64,000 nt of DNA from Brugia malayi (Eukaryota > Nematoda > Chromadorea > Rhabditida > Onchocercidae): positions 1,065,221 to 1,129,220 of the forward strand of contig NW_025062479.1 in the NCBI RefSeq assembly GCF_000002995.4, in the 5' to 3' direction. Both the position numbers and the translations under genes were made by a program. This document shows positions 24,536-37,473 of the stretch, one piece after another. How positions within the stretch are numbered: position 1 is the stretch's first letter; each line of letters opens with the position of its first letter. The notes under the pieces are model-generated. The model was not told the origin of the DNA. It saw nothing but the letters and a program-made list of their open reading frames with translations, and ran no database searches.

Positions 24536-26510
24536 ATTTTGTATGCAAAAACATTCATTATATCAAAATTAGTGTCGTAAAAGAAAGAAATTAAGCCTGT
24601 CACGTTGACGAAGAGACATTGCAAGTAGTGAAAATGCATTTTAAATATATCAGTGACTTTCATTGTATCGATTTAGTGAGAACTTGACAACAGTAGTGCA
24701 CACTGGAACTCAAACTGTCACTGAATTCGAAATGGATGTCCTCTAGCGAACGCTATTTTTGACGATGAAAGATAAACAGATATGAGATCTAACAGATATG
24801 AGGTCATTTGTGAATGTTTACAAATATTTTAATCGATAAAGTGAAAAATTGAAATGGTTTTGAATCCAGAATTTGCTAGGAAACACTAGTGAAATGACCG
24901 ACCGTGTTCTTCATTATACGAAATTATAGTTAACGAAGAATGTTACCCGATATTCAATAGTAACAGCAATTTAATTTGTGATCTTGTGGATTGGTACCTA
25001 CAAGTTGGTCCACAATTTGTATTTCAAATTGCAAATCTCATTCCAAGAAAATGATGTCACACATTTCAAAATCTATAAGGGATACTTGATTTAAATGCGA
25101 GACGATTGAAAAAGACTTTAAGATAATTCGAAATGAATACCGAAAATGATTACAACCGATTACAAGAAACGATTAGTGAATAAAAAGAAATCAAAGCTTC
25201 AGTTTGAAAGAATAAATCTGCAAAGGTACTAAATTGGAATACCTTAGTGTAGAAAGTTTATTCAGACTTAGAGTGCAATCGTTGGTTACAAGTTACTACT
25301 ACAAAAGACTTAGCGACATTACAGATCTATCCATCCTAGCATGAAACTTCAAAACAGATTCAGTGAATTGAATTAAAATAATAAAAAATCTCCGGAAACC
25401 TCTCTTTTTCATGCTACATTGAATACTTAATAAAAAATTTAAAAAACAAATCAAACTTTAATAGAAAAAAAAAAATTTATGCACGCTTATTCAGAATCCC
25501 AGTACTCTTGCAAAATTTACAAACATTAAGATGCTGTTCCTTACTGCATAAAGAATTTAGACTAAGGAAATTCTACAGGGCAAAAATTTGTGAAAGAAAG
25601 ACTACAGGTAGGTTGATGTAGATAAGAAATTTATAAGCATGTCCTATCCCAAAACAAATTTTACATCTTCCAAATTACTTTCTACAAGTGTGGTACCTAA
25701 TTTCTTTTATGTGAAAATGGTAGGACACTAAGAACAAACAGTAAAATTAAATTTTTTGTCGGTACTGTTAAAACATTATGCAGTGTGACAAAAAACAATA
25801 AGGTAAAATGTTTATGTGCAAATCATAATCGACATTATAACTTTGTAAAAAACCATAGGCTGAAAAAATGACTAACTGAACATAGACGACGAAATTCAAT
25901 AACATATACAGTAGATTGATGTCAAATAAAGCGATATTTCAATTAACTCAATTCATCAAAATAAGAATAAGCAGAAATGCAGAAAAAAAGGAAGAAATTA
26001 ACCAACTACCTAACGGTAGCACATAAACAAATAAAAGCAGAAACAAAAAATTAAGAAAAGATCTGCAATACAGACAGCAGTGGCCGAAACACAGATAGTA
26101 GTGATCGAGACGCGAATTAATTTTGTCTGAAAACTTTCCAACACATTAGAAAGACATAAGCATAAAAAAGAAAAAAATCCACTCACTTTTCTTCCTTCAA
26201 AAAGAAAGAAAAATGCGTTTTTTTTTTGAATTTTGGTATGTACAGTTAAAGAGAAAAAAGTACACAACGAGGTATTACAAATGGAATTAATAAATGCATA
26301 TAATAATGCACCAGGTATGTAAAATACCACAAAATAATAATTTAAATTTTACCCTATGAAGTGAAATTCAAGTTGAAGAAATTTTAACAGGTAATAAAGT
26401 TAAAGTTACATTTTTAGAGCCCAAAATATGTGGAAACAGTTATTTGGATAAGATTTATAATGATCAGATTGACAGTATTGTACAGAATAATGAACTAAGC
26501 CTTCTCCTAC
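24536..26510. other. Intergenic between convergent genes, no gene seen
   Basis: AT-rich sequence between the 3' ends of coiled-coil gene C (+) and NELF-A (-). Open frames such as the minus-strand one at 26010-26330 are compositional, without splice or motif support. Confidence 0.55.
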
Positions 26511-29500
26511 TCAGCTTGCTGCTGGAGTATGCGCTGACTGAATGAACATTTGTTGGAATGTACGCATTTCTTCAGGGCGTAAAGCACGTGTTTTTCGCAG
26601 GCGCTTCCATTCTCCTGTTCGATAATCCATCTAAAGGAAAATAATTCTGACATTTTATACGAAAACCTGTTTGATTAAAGCTACTACCAAAACCAGTATC
26701 TGTCAATTTCATCATGTAACAGTATTTGCTGATAATTTATGTAAGAACTGAGCTTTTCTAAAAATACTAGTCAGTCATGTATGAATAAGGCACTGTATAC
26801 ATTGGTCATAACCATTTGCAAAAATATGCTCACTGATGACAGATCAGCTAAATAATAAACCACAGAAGGTTTACCATGTCAACTTGAAATTAGAAAACAT
26901 GTCACATTACCTGAAAGAAGGTTTCTACACGCATTTTCTGTATTGTGCCATCTGGTCGAATTTCATCTTCGTAAGTTTCTGATAGTTTCAAGGTTAAAAG
27001 ATCACCCAAATGAGGGTATGGATGAACTGAAACATTTTCCGGTTCAATTTCATCAGAAATCTCTACCAAAAAACCTTAATTATACTAGAAATCTATGAAA
27101 ACAAAAAAGCTTAATTATATAGTTTTTTTTTTTTTTTTTTTTTGTTTTAAACGCTCATGATTTCTTGGACGTATAATTTTGCTACCCATTATTAATTCTA
27201 TTTTCAGGCTATACATGTATATCACGAGTGTAAATTTTTTTCAGTTCATCTCCAAAAAATTATTGTCTCGCAACATAATTTTTCCAACTCAAGTATATCC
27301 ACCTCCGTCCTCCCATGAGGAGTACGTAAGCGATAGTTCTTGGACCTAAAAACCCTATTTAGAATTGAAAAAAAAAAACAGACGATAAACGCTTACTTCC
27401 CATCAAACCCATAAATTGTTCTTTCTATTAACAAATCCGCTAACCTTTGTTGCCGGACATAAAAGCAATGACCATGCGATGACCTTCCTCATTCAATACA
27501 TTCGCACAAGCTAACATTTCTTCACATTGTCGACGTGCGAAGGATTCACGCTAAATGAATTACTGATGAGTGAAAGCTCAATTGATTATTTCACATCTTT
27601 CAGAAACGATCTTCATATTCCACCCGATAAAATTCATACGCTGATGCATTAGTAAGGTTATCAATGATTTCTTTCAGGAAACATCATATAAGCTTTTATC
27701 ATAAAGGAGAAGTTATCAATTGTCGAAACAAAAAGTTTCAGAAAAAAAAAAACAATGACTGCAAAAATTTTTTTTAGAATTTTAAATCGTCATATGAAGT
27801 GTAAAGTTAGTGGAACAGTTAAAATGAAATAAAAGTACAGTATTTGTTTTAAACAAAATTTGATAGATTTCCAAACAGAAATACCCGAGATAATTGGACT
27901 GCAGTTGGAGATGAGTGTAAATCTGGACTTTGTTCCGCCTGTATTGTTGGTAAATCACGAACATCGCCGTAGCAGGATGAAGGCTGACTGCTGTCTTGTC
28001 TGGAGCTATTGCCTTCATCATTCACAGGAATATTATATTCTTGAAAAATGAAATTCCGATCATTTTCACCTGCAGAAGAAATTGCTTTATTTACCACAGC
28101 CGTAACTTCGTCCACTACTGCAGTCGCAACAACAGTAGCTTCTTTAGTCTTCTGCGCAGCTATTGCAGCTCGTTTCGCTTCCTGAAAATTTAAAACCTAA
28201 CACTAATTCATTCATTTAATAAATCAGTCTTCTTCAAGCATATAGTAACTAAAACATTTTATCAAAACACGCAAGAAGAAAACACAAATTTTGATTTTAA
28301 AATAAATAAAATCAATGAATTACTAACTTTTGCAACCTTGTCAGCCTGTGCACGCTTTCTCTGCTCCTCCCTCTCTTGATGTCTTCTTGCTCGTTCTTCT
28401 GCTTCCTGTTCTTTTCGACGAACACTTAATGACTGCGGGAGATCACCAATATCAATAAATTTAGCACCACCTTCACGTCTCGTTAATTGTCTTTGAAATT
28501 TGCGGGGTTCGTTCGTAAAACCAGCGGATAATTTACAAGTGTTTGTAGTTGGGATTCCACGCATTGGTACTAGATGTGAAAACATTAAAATTTTCAAATA
28601 AATGATTTGGAATTTTTCCATAAATCACCAAAAAAGTAAAAACTAATAAAAAGTCGACCTAAAACCTTAAGAGTGATCTGCCAATGACAAGCCAACATGA
28701 AGAGGATGCCAGAAAACTTACACATTACCGGATCACATAAACTTCATAAAGATCAGGTTTAACGATGTACTGAGGAAATTTAATTAAATACGTGGGTACT
28801 ATATGATTTTAAAAAGAAGTTTTGTAATGGTACCTTGAACACAAAAACACTACTAGACTGCGAGATTTCATATATTTTTCGCAAACACCACACCATTTCT
28901 ACACCTTTCAAAAAAAAAAAAAAAACACTAACAATCATTATTTGGTTTTCTAGCAGTACTCCGAATGCGAATCGGAAAACTCGATGATACCACGTCAAGT
29001 TTATTTCGATTGTAACCAGCTTCTGCCGCTGTAAATATAATGAAAATATCAAAGATTCTTTTCCGATCTGATGGCAAAATAATAATCCATTTCTCAACAG
29101 CATATAGAATTACAGAACTCGAAGAATTAAATTCAATTCATGACAAATACTGGATCACTAACACTTTAACAGCTCGGCTTTTAGTGTATATGATTTAGCG
29201 CGCCGCTTCAAGTTGAAATGTTTCCAATTTTCAATTTCGGATAAACCAAAACGTGTCTAAAAATTTGAATCCACTAGTTAAAAAATGATCACCCAACGGA
29301 TATAATTAATAAAATGACAATGTTAAGAAAAAAAATCAGCAAGAAGTAAAGTATTCATTACCCCAAGTAACTCAAAATCAAATAATATACCTTGATTGCA
29401 CTTTGCGATACAGCATTTAAATCAAGTGGTAACAATCGCAAATTGTTATTTGCGCAGTGTTTTCTAACTGAAAAAAATTTTATGATTTTATAATTACAAA

Positions 29501-30638
29501 AACCAAGAAAAAACATTTTTTTCATGTAACAGTTCATTTTAATTCTGCTTGCTTTGTGTTTATTGAAGGATCGGAAGCAATTTTTGCGTCTAAAAAAGAA
29601 TTCAGAATAAATCTAATCCCGATAACTTTCTTTAACATCGTATGAATAAAATGCAGTTTCTGGTCACTAACCTGATGGAAGGAAGCATAATCCCAAACTG
29701 ACAATGAGTGGAAATTTAAAGCTTACCCATTTTCCTCAACTCATCAAGTGATTTACAAAAATATGAATCCATATTGGTAGGTATCGGTGTTATACACTGT
29801 CGACTAGGGTATTCCCTGTACATGTCAGCAACGGTTTCAATCCAATCATCGGCATCTCTTCGAGCTAGGTCTAACAAATTTATTAGTGGTTCTTTCCACT
29901 GAAACCAAGACAGAATATTTCAAGAATTAGCGAATAAAATATAAAGAAAATACAAGAAAAGAAAGAAAGAAAACGGCTTGAGAGAACAACCAATTTTTGG
30001 AGTAAAACAATCAATGATGTTTAACTTTAAAAGTGAGAAATTTATAAACGAACATTATAACCATGTTCATGTTTACATCAATATCATTTACATATATCAA
30101 GAAAAAAAAAAAACGAACCATTGTAATAAGTCGATAAGACAAATGCGGGACAGCTAATACAATTTTCAGTTTAACATGTGATTCCAGTGCTTGAAAACAT
30201 GTCTCCAGCTCTACCAACATTTCGTGTGAAAGTAGCGAAGCTGCTTGTCGGCCACTCCATAATTCACTATTATCACCAAGTTTATTGTCCAACCACTTCA
30301 CCAAATCCAAATCGCGCAAGTGAGAGCTTGGCACTGACACTTTGAACGGTGTATCATAATCTAATCCCGGCTAGAACAACCATTCGATATTTACAATGCC
30401 AATACTGCAAAATATTTGCTAATACCTATGGTTTTACTACATCAATTATGATCCACTGATAGTTCCGTTTCCCCATATGCTAAAATACACAACAGAATTA
30501 GAAATTCAAAATAATCGTTTAAATCATTATGCTTACTATATACATGAATAAGAAGTGAAGAAAAGCAATGGATGTTACCTCAACTTTCTGTTTTTTAACT
30601 TCTGATGGATTATCATTATCATTCGTCTGATCACCCAT
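26511..30638 (-). CDS. Negative elongation factor A (NELF-A / WHSC2 homologue)
   Basis: Exons (minus strand): 30638-30579, 30370-30119, 29898-29727, 29467-29391, 29256-29163, 29028-28933, 28569-28328, 28181-27885, 27550-27445, 27062-26911 and 26630-26511. All phases agree and give 555 residues, against 528 in human. The N-terminal NELF domain is clear: LVKWLDNKLGDNSELW matches the human WLHNKLGATDELW region, followed by HVKLKIVLAVPHL and LARRDADDWIETVADM. KHFNLKRRAKSYTLKAELL, PMRGIP and REGGAKFIDIGDL match central human blocks. The C-terminus has RRQCEEMLACANV, AFMSGNKG and FFQMDYRTGEWKRLRK, matching the human end FEMNYATGQWTRFKK. Known role: NELF holds RNA polymerase II in promoter-proximal pausing. 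An optional 39-nt in-frame exon (30479-30441) is possible. Confidence 0.9.
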
Positions 30639-33099
30639 AATTTTTCAACTTCTCAGCAACAACTTAAACAAATTAAATTCAACCAGAAACTGAATTGAAG
30701 TTTGAATATGAAAGTAGCATATAATGCATAGTCTTCAGAACTCTTATAATAATTTTACAGTTAACCAGAAGTACAGAATCAATTCCAAAATATGAAAACA
30801 GTTGGAAATTAAAAAGAAAACAGTAAAATCTACAAGATGGCTAGTGGTTAAAAGTGGACAGTAATGTGAAGTGCCGACATATTAGGAAGGAAGGCAGCTA
30901 AGATTAATTTTTACTCAGTTCTAGTAAATAATAAGCTTGAAACGTTATAATATCAAGTAAAACACGAATAACACGCACACTTAAATTTTCCACATAACAA
31001 AAACAAACTTCCGTGTGTTACGTGACAGTTTGCCACAAATGTTGGGGATTAATTCGCGACACGGTTTTATGACATCACGCATTTGCTGATTTGGTTTTAG
31101 ATGACTGATGTTTGAATTTTTGGTAAGCGTTGACGAGTGTTATTAGGTTTAATTAATGTGAAATGTCAGAAAACAAAACTTGAATTATGCCATCTTCTCG
31201 TTTACCCTCATCTCTCTCTCTGCTGGACAGTAACAGGCTAAGTGCATTGTGTTCTGGAATACTTGGATAATACAGGCTTTGCTCACCGTAGTTTGATCCA
31301 GTTGTAGATGTACCCCTTTCCCTCTCCCTTTGTTACTCTCCATTTATCTCTTCCTTTCATTTAGAGACTGAAATTTCCCTGATAAATAGTATCAAATGGT
31401 TAGCTTTTTTTTTTTTTTTTTTTTTAAATCTTGAGAATTTTAATTCATTTTTACAATTTACTGATCCATGATTAATTCAACAGTTCTACCATACGGCTCA
31501 TTCTCTTCGGAAATATTGAAGTATGCACTTCACCAGTCCGTCCAGATTTAAATTTCCGGAAGTCGAGCAATTACGGCATAGATTTAAACTGCACGAGTTT
31601 ACTCTACTCACCTTGGTGCTATTGTTTCTTAATTCACTTCTTCGAAATAGCACCAGTCACAACACCGGCTCGAAGGAGAGAATGAACATTTTTCAACTGA
31701 TAATAAAAATTGTGCCTACAATAAAAAGAGTGCAAGCCTTCCTTTTTCATTACATGATCTAAGCTTTTTTTATACTTTTATAGGTCTTTTTCACCATTTA
31801 CTACTAAAATATAATTGTAAAGCTATTTAGACAATCATATTTTTATATTCATTAAATGACAATGGTATCGAAACACGGATGTGAGGTATGAAATAATTTT
31901 GTACACTAAGTGACTGAAGTCATATTTTCACAGCCTTAACAACTTGAAATAAACTAGGGAAAATGTTGAGAATGTGAATAAAACTTTACATTAGAGTTAT
32001 TTTTCGTTTGTTAACTTAATTCATAATAAAATCGAATCTGTCATTTCATTACTGATTTAAGATGCAAATAAATTAATATTTTCCAAATAAAAAACTCGTC
32101 ACTAAAAATATTCCTCGATGGAGGGAGGTACAGATAGTCGGAGACTTAGGACTGCTTCTAACGAAGCATTGATGAAATTTCAAAGTTGAACGAGAACATC
32201 ACATAATCAAATTACTGGAAGAGAAGAAGGCGGAACAAATTACTAATACTGAGAAAAAGTGAAAGCAAATTAAATTATATGCACAAACTGCACATCACGA
32301 TTACAGTAGTCTGCTATTTACATTAAATTACAATAATATAATTATGTTAAATTACAGTAACATAGTGGTACAACAACGGTTTGTAAAAAAACAAGTTTCA
32401 GAAATTTTCATTAAGCTAAAAAACCGTATCTTCTATTGGTTGGCGAAAACAACAAAATTTTGAAGCCATCAACAGCCAAATTAATCAGTAACCAAATGAC
32501 AATATATTAGATCTCGTCACACACGTAGTAAATGTATTTACATAACTAATTTCAGTCAGCGACAATGTATAATCATGTGCAATCGATCACAGTTATGACT
32601 GTTCGGGGAAACAGGGCAGATGGGAATTACTTGTTGAAGAAATAATTGCTTAAATGGTTAATCGATTTGAGAACAAGGAGGCCAACAAAACGCTCAGTTC
32701 TGAAATTTCTCTGTAACTATAGTAATCTTAGATGTACGGTTAGAAATCGCTAAACTGTAAAATCCAAAAATGAGAAAATATCACTCTCCCAAAATGATAA
32801 GATTAAATCGGATTCGAAATATTACCATTGTTTTTCACACATGTTACCTTCTATAAAACAATAAAAATGAGAACTTTAAATGAAGCAATACATTCTAAAA
32901 GAACCTGAGACGTAAAACAAAAATTAATTCTGCATCTTCTTTCTGCAGCGATATCTTTATTAAATTGCATATCCTGAAAACATAATTAAACCATGACATA
33001 ACTGTACCACGATACAAGTCAAATATATCCGTAATATTTGTCTATGAGTCTAATACTGTTTAGAATGCAATAAAGATTTAAAATGCTCAGCAGTAAAAA
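30639..33099. other. Intergenic, no gene seen; poly-T run
   Basis: Upstream region of NELF-A and 3' flank of the germ cell-less gene. A run of about 20 T lies near 31407-31425. A more complex patch at 31480-31700 has a short open frame and a possible hairpin GGTGCTAT...ATAGCACC, but nothing I can name. Confidence 0.5.
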
Positions 33100-36000
33100 T
33101 CAATATTTATCCAAACATGAAAAAATACCAGATTTCTTTAGATATGGCTCCCAATATTTCAAAGCAGGCTTTGAGGGTAATGTCACCAAGTAAAAAAAGT
33201 GTACTGCAATTGGAAATTCTTCCGCAGTTGGTAAAAAGCGTGCAATAATAGCGGTCTGAAGCATTTCATATAGATTTTATATTTCATATATGGATATATT
33301 CAAGAAAAAGTCCTAGCTGATCACTATGTTGTATTAAAATTAGTTACTACCTCTTGGAACACATTTTTATATACTACGATATTAATAGCATAATACAAAG
33401 GAGTTCTTCCAGAAACAACAACCCGTTGTCAGTTCTAAAAATTTGCCATTCTACTGAATAAAAACGATCTAACAATGGATGTACACAATGTGTTTCTGAG
33501 ATAGGCAACATTGCTAATTTACTAGATTTCTGATTAAATATTTTTGAATAAGCGAGCAAGTAAATCGAGTAGAAAAATAGAAAAGTTGAAAACTTTGGAA
33601 CAAATTTTTAATCATAGACGTATTATTAAGGGATAAAAATCAAAATTAATACAAACAACCTGATCGATTCGAAAAGAACGACTACATACGGTTGAGTCGT
33701 ATAGAAATTTACCATGCTTGTTTCCAACAATCAATCTATAACAATTTTTTCTGATGTTTCTGATTTTGAAGACAATTTTATGATTTCGATTACATATACC
33801 AGAAATATATGTAACAACACTATGATGGTAATACCGATAATGCAGCAGTATTTCAAATTTCAAATTGGTAGAATAAGGTGTCCACTGCGACAAACAGTTT
33901 CTCTTCAAAGTGATCACCCTGTAAACAAAACCAGTTCAAATAAGATCAAACTACATGGAAGCAATTTCGTCAAGCTATTTGAATTACACTATTAAAGATA
34001 ATTAAAATGTTCATCATCACTTGATTGAGCTAGGTAAATCGGTCAGCAACAATTTTAACTTGTAATGGTCACAATGACTTTTCCCGCAAGTACTCTAGTT
34101 ACTATTCAAAGTAAAATTTGGCTATCCCTGAGAAATCCCACAGTATCTTTCATTTCTTCTTCCTAGAAAAAAAGGGAAAAAAAACGTTCACTGATTAAAG
34201 AACAACATAATGAACATAAACTTTCGAAGCATTTTTTGAGTTACTAGTTTAACAGAGTTTTAATTTACAGTTTAATATGAAAACGAATTATTACAGTTTA
34301 ATTACAGTTTAACATGAAAATGTTAATTTTATTACAGTAAAATATTTTATTAATTTGATAATGTAAAAGGGCTTACCCATCATTGTAATTCAGCAGCAGA
34401 TCTACACCAAAATTGAAACCAGACCAACGCCAACATTTCTTAAAATAAATTTTACATTTGCAAATAGTTTTACCTGCCACGAAAACCTCCAATGAATTAC
34501 AGGATTACTAAAGAATCATTGGTCATTCAGGTGCATTGCGTTTTTTGACATCAGTGACACAGCAATGGGCTTTGTGCTATCAGAAAGATGGAAAATGAAT
34601 CGTAGCATCATGCATCCAACGATCGAAATTTGTTGGAAAAACAACTAAACAAGCAGACATAAGTACTGTGCCGACTATTTATTGTATACAAACAAGAAAA
34701 AAGACATACTGGAATCGAATCAAGTACTCGTCCCAATCGATGGGCGTTAAGGTGGAAATCTTCATCTCTAATTTCGATTTGTCTGGAAGGTATTTTCTTA
34801 TTTTGCAAGCAAAAAAATTTGCAGAAAACTTTTTTTTATTTGAAACAATCAGTCAATGTGAACAATATTTAAATTACCTGAATTATCAAGTTCCTATAGT
34901 CTACGTGGAAAAACTATTAATTTAAATATAGTTCTGCTTGCCAGTGAGAAAAAACAAAGATTCCTAGTGTTTCAGATTGGGAGGAAAACGGAGTACACCA
35001 CGATACTTTAAAATGTAAAATAGGACTTGAACCTTATCCTAAATCTTTACTGTAAAACACGATAAAAATAAAATTCGACAAATGAATTCACCTAGAGAAA
35101 CTTACTCTTTCATTTCTTCATTACACAAAAGTAAAAACCAGTTGTCGGCAAGCACTTGATCAATAATTTCATTTGGAACAAGTGGATCTTTTCGCAAATC
35201 GTTGATCGTTTTTACAGATGAAACAATGTGTCCGACACGGATATTACAAGTTATATCAGCAAAAGTACGGCACAACGCATCCCTATCTCTATCCGTCAAT
35301 GAGGAATAATATTTCTCCATCTCAGTACGCATTTTATTATTGTCCATAACATCAGGAACTGCTTGCAAAAAGATCCACTGAAAGTAACTGAGCTGATTAA
35401 TGAGTCGTCGAAATTATTCAAAATCTATAAACGAAGTCATCGAAATTATCCGAAATCTATAAACAATGCCATAAAAATATGCAATATCGATTAATTGACC
35501 AAAAACTGGAAAAAGCTGACAACTGACAACATATATCTCCTTGCCAATATGAATAAGTTATTAAATTCACCACTGTGGTTCGAAGGACTCAGTGACCAAG
35601 CAGTCGTGATAATCCCAACTATAAAATTTTGTACCTTTTTGATTGTTTCATACAGATCAAGTTCTCCTTCAACGACCAACAAATCTGATGCAGCCATCAA
35701 CTTTACCATTGTCACGTGACTGGAAAATAACTAGCGTTATAATCAGAAACCACCTTATCCATTCACTTAATTTATCGAAACTATGTAAGTTTGTGAATAT
35801 GCTTACCACAGATTTGAATACATACATTTCATAAAAAAACAATAATACCTGAATACACATCCTTCAGAAAAAAAAAGAGAACAATAAATTTTCGGTTAAA
35901 TTCAAAAAATAATAACCTGACTGTATGAAGAATTTCTGGCTTGTTAGATAAGCGCCAAAAGTTATTTTTTAAATATTGAAAACACTTTTCGAATAAATCC

Positions 36001-37473
36001 AGAAGACCGTACTGCTCGGCAAGTGCATAGAACTCAAGTACTCGTTCATCAGTGAGTGATTCAGCACATAATTCAGCACAACGCTCCATAACACTATCCT
36101 GAAATCAATTATGAAACTGCAATAAGCTATGAGAAACCTTTGTATTAAAATTAAAAGTGTAAAAATGGAATATTATGAATTTTGAATGAATCCTTCAATA
36201 AAAGAAAAAACAAATAAATGAAAAAAAAAATGAAGGAAACTGAACGCCATTTACAGAACAAAAGAGGAGTCTCCTGTTGGCCTAATGGAAACACAAAATT
36301 ACCAAGCTGAGCATTGAAGCTGATGCGACAAGACTTGCAACATTCTCTAAATCCAGTTCAATTTCATTGTGATACAATGATTCCAAAACCATATTAAATC
36401 CTAAAAAAGTAAAAAAAAAATTTGTGAGTGTGACACAGCCTTCTAATAACTATTGAGTTCCTCCTTATTTTTCCGACTGCTTTACCATTACTTAGAAAAA
36501 TTGACGTTTCTAATGAATGAAAAAGATGAAATCTGATAGAAAACAAAATCTGTATCAACGGAAAGAGCAATAAAAAGCTAACCTTCGACTGTGACATTCG
36601 GATCGACAACATCAATCTGCACAACTGCATTATTGCTATCCTTCCAGTGCCCCCTAAAGGAAACGATATGTGCACAGCTGTAGAGAGAAGAAAAAATTTA
36701 TGGAAAAGAATCCAATGGCTACTTTGGTAAAGTTTTTTGCTTTCTGCCAAAGATTAAAGAGAAGCACTGGAATAGTTAATTTTGGCTACTTATTATTCTA
36801 ATGAAAATTATATGGTTATTTCCCGACAATAGAATTATTTCTGTCAGGGTCGCATAAGTAAGCATACCTGAACAAGCTGTCAAAAAATTTGCATTGTTCC
36901 AAATAAAGTCTATGGAGATTCCATGTCCGTCCCAATGCACAAATTGTTATATCCGACTTGGCACCATCAACGAATAATCGTTTATGAATATATTTCGCAG
37001 TATCCAACTAAATATTGCTATTTACATAAATTAATTACTTGGGAAGCTACTGGTTTCGATGAAATTGTCAAATATGTATGCAACAGATGCATAAAAAATT
37101 AAATCTTATATCTACTTCCTATGCTTACTTAGGAAGCAGTAGCTTAACTTAGCGATACAAAATAATGAATGATAAGCCTCTTTTTGGACTTCACTAAGCT
37201 AATGTCACAAAAGAAGACAACCCACAGATATATCTTCGGTCAAAACTTTATCTCCTCCCCAAAACAGACAATCTTAACATCATTAACACTACTAATAATG
37301 AAAACTTCAAAATCTATCATGCGTACTTTGCTAATTTTTTTTTTCTTCGTTTCCATCTCATTATCACCGGTAGTTTTACGTTTGCGTGAAGGACTAGCTC
37401 GTGTAGACTCAGCAACCATCTCCACATCGTTAGCTTCTGTCTCGCCGCTTGATCGACCTAGTAATTGTCCCAT
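33100..37473 (-). CDS. gcl-1: Germ cell-less (GCL/GMCL1) BTB protein
   Basis: Exons (minus): 37473-37327, 37007-36868, 36653-36583, 36400-36303, 36098-35917, 35719-35635, 35377-35106, 34507-34474, 34438-34377, 33918-33835, 33405-33351 and 33255-33100, giving 461 residues. The start MGQLLGRSS follows an AACCAG acceptor-like site. A basic, nuclear-signal-like stretch (SPSRKRKTT, KKKKIS) precedes the BTB domain (SDITICALGRTWNLHRLYLE, FFDSLFRGHWKDSNNAVVQI). A BACK-like helical region and WFLLL follow, then the family C-terminal domain (KCWRWSGFNFGVDLLL, EEFPIAVHFFYLVTL). Known role: GCL is a Cul3 substrate adaptor at the nuclear envelope, needed for germ cells in Drosophila. The last three junctions are less certain: reading on from 33918 to a stop at 33612 also resembles the family. 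The symbol follows the C. elegans name from memory. Confidence 0.85.

Noticed and set aside
26010..26330. 106-codon minus-strand frame rich in Phe and Cys
   Set aside because: AT-rich composition, no splice sites fitting NELF-A, whose stop is already clear at 26511.
31523..31762. 79-codon plus-strand frame in slightly more complex DNA
   Set aside because: No motif, no splice signals, broken on extension. The short inverted repeat inside is too weak to call a microRNA or transposon end.
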